NCBI GenBank assembly: GCA_014859965.1
Contig: JACZKQ010000074.1
Coordinates: 62,001-126,000, forward strand
Length of the DNA: 64,000 bases
From: Phycisphaerae bacterium
Lineage (GTDB): Bacteria > Planctomycetota > Phycisphaerae > Sedimentisphaerales > Anaerohalosphaeraceae
Direction: 5' to 3'
Position 1 is the first letter of the stretch. Every line of letters begins with the position of its first letter. Positions 9,115 to 17,791 of this stretch are shown piece by piece. The notes beneath the pieces are model-generated. The model saw only the letters and a list, made by a program, of their open reading frames with translations, did no database searches and had not been told where the DNA came from. Made by a program: the position numbers and the translations under genes.

Positions 9115-9143
9115 TTGACGACTACTTATAAATTACGTACACT
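9115..9143 (+). promoter_or_regulatory. Sigma70-like promoter before tadA
   Basis: TTGACG at 9115-9120 and TACACT at 9138-9143 are separated by exactly 17 bp, in an AT-richer pocket just after the gspD stop. It would start transcription about 90 bp before the tadA ATG. This is a consensus match only. Confidence 0.55.
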
Positions 9144-9230
9144 GTCGGGCATGTGGCGGCTTGTGCCGTCGGTTCGCGCGCAGCGCATTGCGGACGTATG
9201 ACCTCCTACTTGGTAGGGCGACAGGTGTTT

Positions 9231-9755
9231 ATGGATAATGGCTTCGACAATTCGATTTCCGGCGGGGCTGATTTGCGCCCTGACGCAGACGAGCGGCACA
9301 TGGCGCGGGCGATCGACCAGGCGTACATCGCCGAGGAAAACGGCGACGTGCCCATCGGCTGCGTGATTGTGTACGAGGGGCAGGTGGTCGCCAAAGCCTA
9401 TAATCAGCGGGAGCAGTTGCACGACCCGACGGCGCATGCCGAGATCATTGCACTGACCCAGGCGGCCGAGTTCATTGGCAACTGGCGGCTGCACGGCTGC
9501 ACGATTTATGTGACGTTAGAGCCGTGTCCGATGTGCGCCGGGGCGCTGGTCCTGGCTCGAATGGACCGGCTCGTTTATGGCTGCGACGATCCGAAGACCG
9601 GGGCGGTCCGGAGCCTCTACAATATTGTGCAGGATGAGCGGCTGAATCACCGGCTGGAGGTGACGGCCGGCGTGCTTGCGGACAAGTGTACTGCGCAGCT
9701 TCAGGAGTTTTTCAAGCGGCGTCGGGAAGAAAAGCGAAATAGCGAGTTTCTTTAG
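9231..9755 (+). CDS. tadA: tRNA-specific adenosine deaminase TadA
   Basis: TadA converts the wobble adenosine of tRNA-Arg(ACG) to inosine. The 174-residue protein shows the cytidine/deoxycytidylate deaminase zinc site: HAE (His69, catalytic Glu71) and PCPMC (Cys99, Cys102). It ends with a TadA-type basic helical tail ([14 protein letters not shown]). The start was set at ATG 9231 because the conserved [20 protein letters not shown] core begins shortly after it; ATG 9198 would add 11 residues but has no clear ribosome-binding site. A promoter-like sequence precedes it at 9115-9143. Other nucleoside deaminases of this fold are the main alternative, but the TAHAE and [10 protein letters not shown] motifs favour TadA. 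Confidence 0.9.
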   Translation: MDNGFDNSISGGADLRPDADERHMARAIDQAYIAEENGDVPIGCVIVYEGQVVAKAYNQREQLHDPTAHAEIIALTQAAEFIGNWRLHGCTIYVTLEPCPMCAGALVLARMDRLVYGCDDPKTGAVRSLYNIVQDERLNHRLEVTAGVLADKCTAQLQEFFKRRREEKRNSEFL

Positions 9756-9770
9756 CCCGACACTTGCCAT

Positions 9771-9799
9771 TTGCATTTAACCTGTCTTGACGCTATATT
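9771..9799 (+). promoter_or_regulatory. Sigma70-like promoter before the FAD/Fe-S dehydrogenase
   Basis: TTGCAT at 9771-9776 and TATATT at 9794-9799 are spaced by 17 bp, about 40 bp upstream of the ATG at 9838. The -10 is a strong match and the -35 a fair one. Confidence 0.5.
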
Positions 9800-9837
9800 C
9801 CATGTCCAGAGCGGCACAGGTGTCGTAGTGTGGATTG

Positions 9838-12723
9838 ATGAGGACAGAATTGAAGAAGACCAGTGAGCAAATAGGGGCCGACCTGAGCGGTCTGGTCAAG
9901 GGCGACGTGCGGATTGATATCTTCAGCCGTATCGCGTTCGGCACCGATGCCAGCATCTACCAGATCCTGCCGCAATGCGTGGTCAGCCCAAAGGACACCG
10001 CGGATGTTGCGGCGGTTGTGCGATATGCCGCCGCAAACGATATCCCCGTGGTGGGCCGGGGCGCCGGCAGCGGTCTGGCGGGCGAGGCACTGTGCGACGG
10101 GATTGTGCTCGACATGGTGCGCCACATGAAACGCATCCTGTCGGCGGCGGAAGACGGATCGCAGGTCACCGTCGAGCCGGGGGTGGTGCTGGATGATTTG
10201 AACAACTATCTTGCCAAATATGGCAAGAAGATCGGTCCGGACCCCTCCAGCGGCAATCGTGCCGTCGTGGGGGGAGTTGTCGGCAACAATTCCACGGGCG
10301 CCCATTCTTTGGATTACGGCTATATTGCCGACTTCGTGGAGGAGATGGAGGTTGTGCTGGCCGACGGCAGCGTGGTGGAAGTATCCAATAATGTCGATCC
10401 GAATGCTGCGGCCGACCCGCGGTGTCGGCAGTTGGCGACCGCCTGTATGGGCGTGCTTGCCGACAGCGAGCAGATCATCGCCGACGCCCAGCCGAGGACA
10501 AAACGGAACCGCTGCGGGTACAATATAGTCGGGGTTTGTCATGATGGAAAGATCGATCTGGCGCGGCTGCTGACCGGCTCGGAGGGCACGCTGGCGGTCT
10601 TCACGCGCATTACGCTGCGGACGGTGGATGTGCCGGCGTGCAAGGCCCTCATGCAGATCGAGTTCGACACAATTGACCAGATGGCCCGGGCGGTGCCGGT
10701 AATCGTTGACTGCGGCGCCAGCACGTGCGAGCTGATGGACCAGGCGGTGCTCAAAATGGCCGCCGAATCGCTGCCTGCCTATCGTGACATCTTTCCCGTG
10801 CATTGTGCGGCGGCGCTGCTGGTGGAGCACAACGGCCGGAGTCAGGCGGAGGTGTTAGCCAAAATCGAAAAAACAGAGCGTGCCCTTGGGGGCCTGGCGG
10901 GGGCGTGCAAGCGGGTTCTCGACGCCAACCAGCAGAAACGGCTCTGGAAGTCGCGAAAGGATGCCGTGCCGCTGCTGCACCGCGAAAAAGGCCCGCGGCA
11001 GCCGATTCCATTTATGGAGGATGTTTCCGTTGAGAATACCCGCCTGGCGGAGTACTTGCGCGGTCTGGCGGCGATTGGCAAGAAATACGGCATCTCGCTG
11101 GTCTACTATGGGCACGCGGGCGATGGGGAATTGCACGTGCGGCCGTACCTGGACCTGACGAGCGCCGACGACATCCGAAAGATGCAGTCGCTGGCGGCGG
11201 AGGCCTTCGAACTCGCCTGGTCGCTGGGCGGCACGATCAGCGGGGAGCATGCCGACGGCCTGCTGCGGACGGGCTTTATCAGGCGGCAGTACGGGGATGC
11301 GTATTATGCGCTGCTTGGCGGCATAAAACATGCGTTTGATCCGCATGCGCTGATGAACCCGGGCAAGCTTATCAGTGATGATCCGGATATTATGATTAAA
11401 AACCTCCGGGCGTCGAATCCTGTCTTGACCGAACGGCTCCAGACCAACCTGCTTTTCGAATGCGACGCGTTTCGCTACGAGATTGAGCAGTGCAACGGCT
11501 GCGGCGTATGCATCAGTGCGCAGGCGGGCTCGCGGCTGTGTCCGGTGCATCGCGCGCTCAATGAGGAGCTTGCTTGTTCGAGGGCGAAGGCGAATCTGCT
11601 GCGGGCATGGATTACGGGCAAGCTCGATGAGGCGGCGTTCGAGTCCGACGAGTTCAAGCGGATACTGAGTCTTTGCGTTAACTGTAAAATGTGTTCGGTG
11701 CAATGTCCCTCGGGCGTGGACGTGTCCCGGCTGATCATGGAGGCCCGGTCGCAGCTTATCCGGCGTCGGGGCCTGACCATGACGGAAAGGGCCCTCACAA
11801 GCAACCGATACATGAGCGCGATGGGTTCGATGTTTGCACCGGTGAGCAATTATGTTATGGGTTTGCGTCCGTTCAAGTGGCTGATGGAGAAGGTCCTCGG
11901 CATCGACCGGCGGCGCGGTATGCCGAGATTTCGAAGAGGGACGTTTCTTAAACGGGGTCGGCGGTATCTGGCCAAGCAGCCGCCTCTGCCGAATCCGATA
12001 GATAAGGTTGCGTATTTTGCCGACAGTTATGCGAACTACAATGACCATGCGCTCGGTTTCGCGGCGGTTCAGACGCTGCGGCATATCGGCATCGAAGTGA
12101 TTCTGCCGGAGCAGTTGCCTGCGCCGATCACCGCGGCGGCTTACGGCAATGTGGCCGCCGCCCAAAAAGATTTTGCGTATGTGACGGGCCGACTGGCGAG
12201 CCTGGTTCGGTCGGGCTATAAAATTGTGTGCTCCGAGCCCAGCGCCGCACTGTGTCTGAAAGACGAACTGAAGCATTTCATCGACAATGAAGACGCCCGG
12301 CTGGTCAGCGCCAGCGCCTGCGAGTTGATGGGCTACCTTAATGACCTGCGCAAGGCGGGGCGGCTGAAAACGGAAGTTGTCGATTTGCTCGAAGGCGAGC
12401 GATATGCCTACCACGCGCCATGCCACTTGCATGTATTGGGTCAGGCTGGCGCGTGTGTGGAACTGCTGTCGGCGCTGACGCACGCACAGATCACTGACGT
12501 CGACGCGGGATGCTGCGGAATCGCGGGTACGTTTGGTATGCAGAAGAAGAACTATGAGACGGCGACAAAGATCGGAAGCCCGATGGCCGCCGCCCTCAAC
12601 GCCATCGAGACAAAGGATGCGATCACCGAATGCGGCGCGTGCAAAATGCAGATTGAACATCTGACCGACAAACGCGTGACCCATCCAATTAAGCTTCTCG
12701 CCCGGGCGTACGGGCTGGTTTAG
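9838..12723 (+). CDS. FAD-linked 2-hydroxyacid dehydrogenase with Fe-S and CCG domains (GlcD-GlcF / YdiJ type)
   Basis: This 961-residue protein oxidises a 2-hydroxyacid such as D-lactate, glycolate or D-2-hydroxyglutarate and passes electrons on through iron-sulfur clusters. The N-terminal FAD-binding type 4 domain (about residues 40-240) includes PVVGRGAGSGLAGEA and GNNSTGAHSLDYG. An FAD-oxidase C-terminal domain follows, with YYGHAGDGELHVRP and GGTISGEHADG. Two 4Fe-4S motifs are present: Cys552/555/558/568 and Cys613/616/619/623. The C-terminal cysteine-rich region has HAPCHLHVLG, GCCGIAG near residue 892 and ECGACKMQIEHL, as in GlcF-like heterodisulfide-reductase modules. The overall architecture matches E. 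coli YdiJ. The exact substrate cannot be read from the sequence. Confidence 0.88.
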   Translation: MRTELKKTSEQIGADLSGLVKGDVRIDIFSRIAFGTDASIYQILPQCVVSPKDTADVAAVVRYAAANDIPVVGRGAGSGLAGEALCDGIVLDMVRHMKRILSAAEDGSQVTVEPGVVLDDLNNYLAKYGKKIGPDPSSGNRAVVGGVVGNNSTGAHSLDYGYIADFVEEMEVVLADGSVVEVSNNVDPNAAADPRCRQLATACMGVLADSEQIIADAQPRTKRNRCGYNIVGVCHDGKIDLARLLTGSEGTLAVFTRITLRTVDVPACKALMQIEFDTIDQMARAVPVIVDCGASTCELMDQAVLKMAAESLPAYRDIFPVHCAAALLVEHNGRSQAEVLAKIEKTERALGGLAGACKRVLDANQQKRLWKSRKDAVPLLHREKGPRQPIPFMEDVSVENTRLAEYLRGLAAIGKKYGISLVYYGHAGDGELHVRPYLDLTSADDIRKMQSLAAEAFELAWSLGGTISGEHADGLLRTGFIRRQYGDAYYALLGGIKHAFDPHALMNPGKLISDDPDIMIKNLRASNPVLTERLQTNLLFECDAFRYEIEQCNGCGVCISAQAGSRLCPVHRALNEELACSRAKANLLRAWITGKLDEAAFESDEFKRILSLCVNCKMCSVQCPSGVDVSRLIMEARSQLIRRRGLTMTERALTSNRYMSAMGSMFAPVSNYVMGLRPFKWLMEKVLGIDRRRGMPRFRRGTFLKRGRRYLAKQPPLPNPIDKVAYFADSYANYNDHALGFAAVQTLRHIGIEVILPEQLPAPITAAAYGNVAAAQKDFAYVTGRLASLVRSGYKIVCSEPSAALCLKDELKHFIDNEDARLVSASACELMGYLNDLRKAGRLKTEVVDLLEGERYAYHAPCHLHVLGQAGACVELLSALTHAQITDVDAGCCGIAGTFGMQKKNYETATKIGSPMAAALNAIETKDAITECGACKMQIEHLTDKRVTHPIKLLARAYGLV

Positions 12724-12733
12724 GCCTTTCGGT

Positions 12734-13624
12734 ATGGATGCGAAGAGGGTTGGCGTACTTGCGATCTTAGGTTCGAGCATGATGTGGGCGCTGGAACCGC
12801 TGGCTGCCAAGGCCGCCTATCGTACGTCCGATTTTCTCCAGATGTCGGCAGTTCGGGCCGTGGTGGTGGCGGCTGTAGCGTGCTTTTATACCGTCCTTAC
12901 GAACCGGGCTGATTTCAGGATTCAACGATCGCACCTTCCGAAACTTGTGTACATCGGGCTGGCGGGCACGGTGATCGCCGATACGCTTTACTTCTTCGCC
13001 CTCACGAAGGTCCCGGTCATCAATGCGGTGCTGATCGCACATATGCAGCCGATATTCATCGTGCTGTTCGGTTTCTTTCTAATGCATGAGCGGCTTACAC
13101 GGTACGATTACGGCGGTATCGGTGTCATGATCGTTTCGGGCCTGTTTGTGACGACCCGGACGTGGGACAACCTGGCCCAGGTCCGGCTGGGCAGCACGGG
13201 CGATCTGTATGTGCTCGCGGCGACGGTGTTGTGGGCGACAACCGCAATTGCCATGCGGAAATACCTGTGCCAGGTCCATTCGGGGGTGATCACGTTTTAC
13301 CGTTACGTAGTTGCGTCGGCTGTATTCACGACCTATCTTGTTTGTGCAGGCGGCCCCGTCGGGCTGAATTGGTATCAGGCTGCGGTGGGGGTGATCAGTG
13401 CCACAGGGACCATTTTATACTATGAGGCGCTGAAGCGGCTCAAGGCCGCCCAGGTCGGGGCGCTGGAATTGTCGACGCCGCTGTTTGCGATGGTGCTGGT
13501 GTTGTTTGTGCCCACCGAAACGGTGACGGGCGTCCAGATCATGGGTATCGTGCTGTTGTTGTTCGGCTTACATCTCTTGTCGCGGACGGAAGCCAAGCCG
13601 GTTATTACGTTCATTGCGGATTAA
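12734..13624 (+). CDS. EamA-family (drug/metabolite transporter) permease
   Basis: This 296-residue integral membrane protein has about ten hydrophobic segments arranged as two EamA repeats. The first contains RVGVLAILGSSMMWALEPLA and ends with TLYFFALTKVPVINAVLIAH. The second starts around GDLYVLAATVLWATTAIAMR and contains ILYYEALKRLKAAQVGALE. Such proteins export amino acids, nucleobases or other metabolites; the substrate is not evident. It starts 10 bp after the upstream dehydrogenase gene and is probably cotranscribed with it. Confidence 0.88.
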   Translation: MDAKRVGVLAILGSSMMWALEPLAAKAAYRTSDFLQMSAVRAVVVAAVACFYTVLTNRADFRIQRSHLPKLVYIGLAGTVIADTLYFFALTKVPVINAVLIAHMQPIFIVLFGFFLMHERLTRYDYGGIGVMIVSGLFVTTRTWDNLAQVRLGSTGDLYVLAATVLWATTAIAMRKYLCQVHSGVITFYRYVVASAVFTTYLVCAGGPVGLNWYQAAVGVISATGTILYYEALKRLKAAQVGALELSTPLFAMVLVLFVPTETVTGVQIMGIVLLLFGLHLLSRTEAKPVITFIAD

Positions 13625-13866
13625 GAGCAAGTGGGACTGCGGACCGGAAAAAGCGTGCAAAGTCATCTTCCTTTCGTTAGAATAGCTCCTGCGATGTGGA
13701 TATCTGGGCTGCTTGAAGCGAAGTTCTCACGGCCGCTGAGCTGATGGAAACAAATCCGTTCCCAAAGAGCGTTGCTTTCAATACCCGGTCCCATTTGCAT
13801 CCGACAAACCGAAGACACGATGGTGAGGAAATGCTGACTTTAATCAGGACTTCGTAAGGACGAAAA

Positions 13867-15633
13867 ATGATTTACTTCTTCAGTATTCTGGCATACCTGC
13901 TTCTGTTGGGGTGCATCGGGGCATGGAAGTCACGGCAGGTCAAAACGGAAGAGGATTTTGCGGTGGCGGGGCGGACGCTGTCGCCGTGGATCATGGTATG
14001 CACGATGCTGGCGGTGTGGATCGGCACAGGGTCGATCGTGGGTAACGCGGAGCGGACGTACAAGGACGGGATGGCGGCCCTGATACTGCCGGCGGGAACG
14101 TTCATCGGGATGATTCTGCTTTCCATGATCGCCGCCAAGGCGCGGCGAATCGAGGCCAGCTCGGTGCCGGAGATTATCGGGGGGCGGTTTGGGCAGACGG
14201 CGCGGGCGCTTTCCGTGGTGTCGCTGATCGTGGCGTATATGGTGATTGTGAGCTACCAGTTCAATGCCGGCGGGGCGGTGCTGGAGGTGATTACTGGCAA
14301 GAAGCCGTCTGTGAACCTGGCTGTGGGGGACACTGTGACCGCAAGACAGTTGGTGCGGGGGTGGGTGATCTATACGCCGCCGGCGGACTGGACAGGTGAG
14401 GCGGTGATTGCGATGCAGGGCGATGACGATGGCGAGGCGGTGTACCGGGTGGAGGTTGTGGCCTCGGAGGAGATCGGCAAAGCAAAGGAGCGCCTCGAAG
14501 ATAAGACGCGGACGGTGGCGATCCGGCGAGACAATTACAAGCGGGTGCTGTACGATGATGCGGGGCTTTCGGAGGGGCACTACCGCATTGCCTCGTTTGC
14601 GGGCGAGGGTACGCTCGTGTTGGAGGAGCCGCGGCTGACAAAGGAGATCGCAACGGTTATTGCCGCGGTGTTCATTATCCTGTTCACCATGCTCGCCGGC
14701 CTGATGAGTCTTGCATACGCGGATATCGTGACCGGAATTGTGATTACCACAGCAATGTTGATTACGCTGCCGGTGTACTGGGTGATGGCCGGCGGTATCG
14801 CGGGGATGACGGAGGCGTTTTCGGCGATGGGGGATCGGCCGCAGCACATGCAGTTCTGGGGGGTGTATTCGCCCGTGACGATCATCAATTTCTGTCTGCC
14901 GGTTTTCCTGCTCGTTCTGGGGGATGCCAACCAGTATCAGCGGATCTTCGCCAGCCGCAGCGCAAAGGGCGCCAAGGCCGCGGTGACGACGATGATCTTT
15001 TTGGCCCTGGCGATAGAACTCCTGATTATCGCGTCTGCGTGGACGGCCGGCAGCATGACGCCGGATCCGGAAAACGGCAAGTACATTTTGATCTATGCGG
15101 CGAGGCATTATCTGCCCCTGCCGCTGGGGTGCTTGTTCATGGTAACAGTGGTGGGGATTATTGTCTCCACGGCGAACTCGTTTCTGCTGGTCCCTGCGAC
15201 AACGTTTATCAAGGACGTGTATTTGAACCACATTAACCCGAAGGCAAACGCTAAGAGGACCATTTTTATAAGCCGGTTCATGGTGGTTGTGTTCGGGGTG
15301 GTCGCATACATCGTCTCGCGAGCTTTTGCTGAATCCACGGGTTTTTTTGAGAAGGCCCTGTATGCGTTTACGATTTACGGGGCGTCGATCACACCCTCAC
15401 TGGTGGCGGCTATCGTGTGGCCGCGGGCGACGAAGGCGGGAGCAATCAGCTCGATTCTTTCAGGAACGGTTATTGCCCTGGTCTGGTCGGAGGCCGATTT
15501 CATACATGCGCGACTGCCCGAAGCGGTTTCAGGTCTCGATGCGGTGCTGCCGGCTATAACTGTTTCAGTGATCTGCCTGGTGGTTGTGAGTCTGCTGACA
15601 AAGAATCCTCAGCAGAATAAGGTGATAGATTAA
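13867..15633 (+). CDS. Sodium:solute symporter family protein with a soluble insertion
   Basis: This 588-residue secondary transporter belongs to the sodium:solute symporter (SSSF/LeuT-fold) family. The N-terminal segments show the family pattern (DFAVAGRTLSPWIMVCTMLA; WIGTGSIVGNAE). At about residue 129 the motif YQFNAGGAVLEVITG occurs. Instead of continuing directly to the next helix, the protein carries a hydrophilic insert of about 107 residues (149-256). The core then resumes with a helix followed by GLMSLAYADIVTGIVI. Later helices include FLLVLGDANQYQRIFASRSAK and GIIVSTANSFLLVPATTFIKD. TAAGGA lies just before the ATG. The 242-bp gap upstream shows no strong promoter. The gene precedes a secreted glutaminase-like protein and a peptidase, so amino acid or amide uptake is plausible; sugar uptake is equally possible for this family. 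Confidence 0.87.
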   Translation: MIYFFSILAYLLLLGCIGAWKSRQVKTEEDFAVAGRTLSPWIMVCTMLAVWIGTGSIVGNAERTYKDGMAALILPAGTFIGMILLSMIAAKARRIEASSVPEIIGGRFGQTARALSVVSLIVAYMVIVSYQFNAGGAVLEVITGKKPSVNLAVGDTVTARQLVRGWVIYTPPADWTGEAVIAMQGDDDGEAVYRVEVVASEEIGKAKERLEDKTRTVAIRRDNYKRVLYDDAGLSEGHYRIASFAGEGTLVLEEPRLTKEIATVIAAVFIILFTMLAGLMSLAYADIVTGIVITTAMLITLPVYWVMAGGIAGMTEAFSAMGDRPQHMQFWGVYSPVTIINFCLPVFLLVLGDANQYQRIFASRSAKGAKAAVTTMIFLALAIELLIIASAWTAGSMTPDPENGKYILIYAARHYLPLPLGCLFMVTVVGIIVSTANSFLLVPATTFIKDVYLNHINPKANAKRTIFISRFMVVVFGVVAYIVSRAFAESTGFFEKALYAFTIYGASITPSLVAAIVWPRATKAGAISSILSGTVIALVWSEADFIHARLPEAVSGLDAVLPAITVSVICLVVVSLLTKNPQQNKVID

Positions 15634-15656
15634 CCTGATTGTTGGAGCTTACTGCG

Positions 15657-17774
15657 ATGAAGAAGCAGGGTTGGATGGGTGGATTGGTGGTTGTTTTGGC
15701 GTGCGTGCTGACGGCGCAGGTTGCGGGGCAGGAGTTGGGGGCGTTTCGGCCTCCGGCGGTGCCGCTTGCGACGGTGGATCCATACATGAGCGTGTGGTCG
15801 TTTTCGGATACGCTGTATGATAGCTGGCCGCAGCACTGGACGGGGACGGTGCAGGCGATGGCGGGGATGATCCGTGTGGACGGGCGGGCGTACCGCTTTA
15901 TGGGGCCGGCGACGGTCTGTGCCGAGGCGGCACGGCAGACGGGCCTGGAGGTCTATCCGACACAGACGATCTATACGTTTGCGGCTGGGCCGGTGGAGTT
16001 AAAAGTCAACTTCACGACGCCGATGCTGCCCGATGAGCTGGGACTGATGGCCTCGCCGGTGACATACGTTCGGTTTGCGGTGCGATCGATGGACAATAAG
16101 ACGCACAATGTATCGCTCTATTTTGACGCCACCGGCGAGTGGGTGGTCGATAAGCCCGAACAAAAAGTGACGTGGCGCCGGATGCCGCAGGCGGTCGCGG
16201 GTTTCGAGTTCGTGCAAATGGGGTCGGCACAGCAGCCGATACTGGAAAAGTCCGGCGATAATCTGCGAATCGACTGGGGGCATTTGTATGTCGGACGGCA
16301 GCAATTGACGGGGGACCGGTCAGTTGTGGGCTTTGCCGACGATTGCCGGGAGGCGTTTGTCGCGTCTGGGAATATTCCGGAGAAGGATGACACGGATATG
16401 CCCCGGGCCGCAAATCAGCGTTGGCCGGTGATTGCGAGCGTTATGACGCTGCCGTCGGTGGGCGAGGCGACGGTCGAGCGGATCATAGTTTTGTCGTATG
16501 ATGACTTCTATTCCGCCGAGTTCATGCAGCAGAAGCTGCGCCCGTGGTGGTTCAAGGTCTACGGGAGCTTTCGGGCGATGTTGGAGCATGCGCTGCATGA
16601 GTATCCGGTAATCTTCAAGCGATGTGATGCGTTCGACAAGGAGCTGTTGACCGATGCGCGGGCCCTGGGCGGCGAGGCGTACGCGCGGCTGATCGCGCTG
16701 GGGTATCGACACACCTTGGCCAGCGGCAAGATCGTGGTGTCGCCGGACGGTTCGGCCCCGTGGTTCATGCACAAGGAGTGCTTCTCGAACGGCTGCATGA
16801 CGACGGTGGACGTGTCGTACCCGGCGTGCCCGTTCTTTGCCCTGTTCTCACCGGCACTCTTGAATGGCATGGCGGCGCCGGTGTTTGAATATGCGATGAC
16901 CGACGACTGGACGTTTGAGTTTGCGCCGCATGATATCGGCACCTATCCGAAGGGTAACGGGCAGGCGTACGGCCGCGATCGCAGGACTAACACGCTTCGG
17001 CTGGAAGGCCAGATGCCTGTGGAGGAATGCGGCAACATGATCCTGATGACGGCAGCGGCGGCGCGGGCCGACGGCGATATGACGCTGGTGAAGAATTATC
17101 GCGGGCTGCTGCGGCAGTGGGCGGAGTACCTGAAGGAGAAGGGGCTGGACCCGGAGAACCAGTTGTGTACGGACGATTTCACGGGACACCTGGCGCATAA
17201 CACGAATTTATCGCTGAAGGCGATCAATGCGCTCGGAGCGTATGGGATGCTGTGTGAGATGCTGGGGGATGCCGGCGAGGCTGCCTCCTACCGGCAGGCG
17301 GCCAAACAGATGGCAGCGCAGTGGGAGACGATGGCCGCCGACGGCGATCATTACCGGCTGACGTTCGATAAGCCGCAGACGTGGTCGATGAAGTATAATC
17401 TGGTGTGGGATGACCTGCTGGGTTTGGGGCTGTTCAAGCCGGAAGTGGCGCAGAAAGAAGTCGCGTATTACCTGAAGATACAGAATGCGTACGGGCTGCC
17501 GCTGGACAACCGGGCCGATTTCACCAAATCGGACTGGCTGGTGTGGTGCGCGACCATGGCGGAGTCCAAGGCGGATTTCGAAAAGCTCATCATGCCGCTG
17601 TATCGTTTCGTGAACGAGTCGCCGGACCGCATGCCGTTCAGCGACTGGTATTTCACCAGCACAGCGAAGGTGCGTGGCTTCCGGGCGCGGCCGGTGATCG
17701 GCGGGATATTTATTCGTTTTCTCGATGATGAAAAGCTTTGGAAGAAGTGGGTCGCGCGGGCAGACAAACCTTAG
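15657..17774 (+). CDS. Secreted glutaminase-A-family protein (DUF4965/DUF5127-like)
   Basis: This 705-residue exported protein resembles the fungal/bacterial glutaminase A (GtaA) family: an N-terminal beta domain (PPAVPLATVDPYMSVWSFSD, then SWPQHWTGTVQAMAGMIRVDG) and a C-terminal six-hairpin-like helical domain (TYPKGNGQAYGRDRR; MPVEECGNMILMTAAAA; WDDLLGLGLF). A signal sequence is present (MKKQGWMGGLVVVLACVLTA). Cys16 in VLAC could be a lipidation site, but cleavage after QVA is equally possible. ATG 15657 is chosen because GGAG lies 9 bases upstream; an in-frame TTG at 15639 is less likely. Related proteins hydrolyse glutamine outside the cell, though many bacterial homologues are uncharacterised and could act on glycans. 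It follows the symporter by 23 bp. Confidence 0.82.
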   Translation: MKKQGWMGGLVVVLACVLTAQVAGQELGAFRPPAVPLATVDPYMSVWSFSDTLYDSWPQHWTGTVQAMAGMIRVDGRAYRFMGPATVCAEAARQTGLEVYPTQTIYTFAAGPVELKVNFTTPMLPDELGLMASPVTYVRFAVRSMDNKTHNVSLYFDATGEWVVDKPEQKVTWRRMPQAVAGFEFVQMGSAQQPILEKSGDNLRIDWGHLYVGRQQLTGDRSVVGFADDCREAFVASGNIPEKDDTDMPRAANQRWPVIASVMTLPSVGEATVERIIVLSYDDFYSAEFMQQKLRPWWFKVYGSFRAMLEHALHEYPVIFKRCDAFDKELLTDARALGGEAYARLIALGYRHTLASGKIVVSPDGSAPWFMHKECFSNGCMTTVDVSYPACPFFALFSPALLNGMAAPVFEYAMTDDWTFEFAPHDIGTYPKGNGQAYGRDRRTNTLRLEGQMPVEECGNMILMTAAAARADGDMTLVKNYRGLLRQWAEYLKEKGLDPENQLCTDDFTGHLAHNTNLSLKAINALGAYGMLCEMLGDAGEAASYRQAAKQMAAQWETMAADGDHYRLTFDKPQTWSMKYNLVWDDLLGLGLFKPEVAQKEVAYYLKIQNAYGLPLDNRADFTKSDWLVWCATMAESKADFEKLIMPLYRFVNESPDRMPFSDWYFTSTAKVRGFRARPVIGGIFIRFLDDEKLWKKWVARADKP

Positions 17775-17791
17775 GTTGGAAGGACGGGCAA

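Noticed and set aside
9787-9815. A second -35/-10 pair (TTGACG at 9787) before the dehydrogenase
   Set aside because: No -10-like hexamer occurs at an acceptable distance downstream; the pair at 9771-9799 is better.
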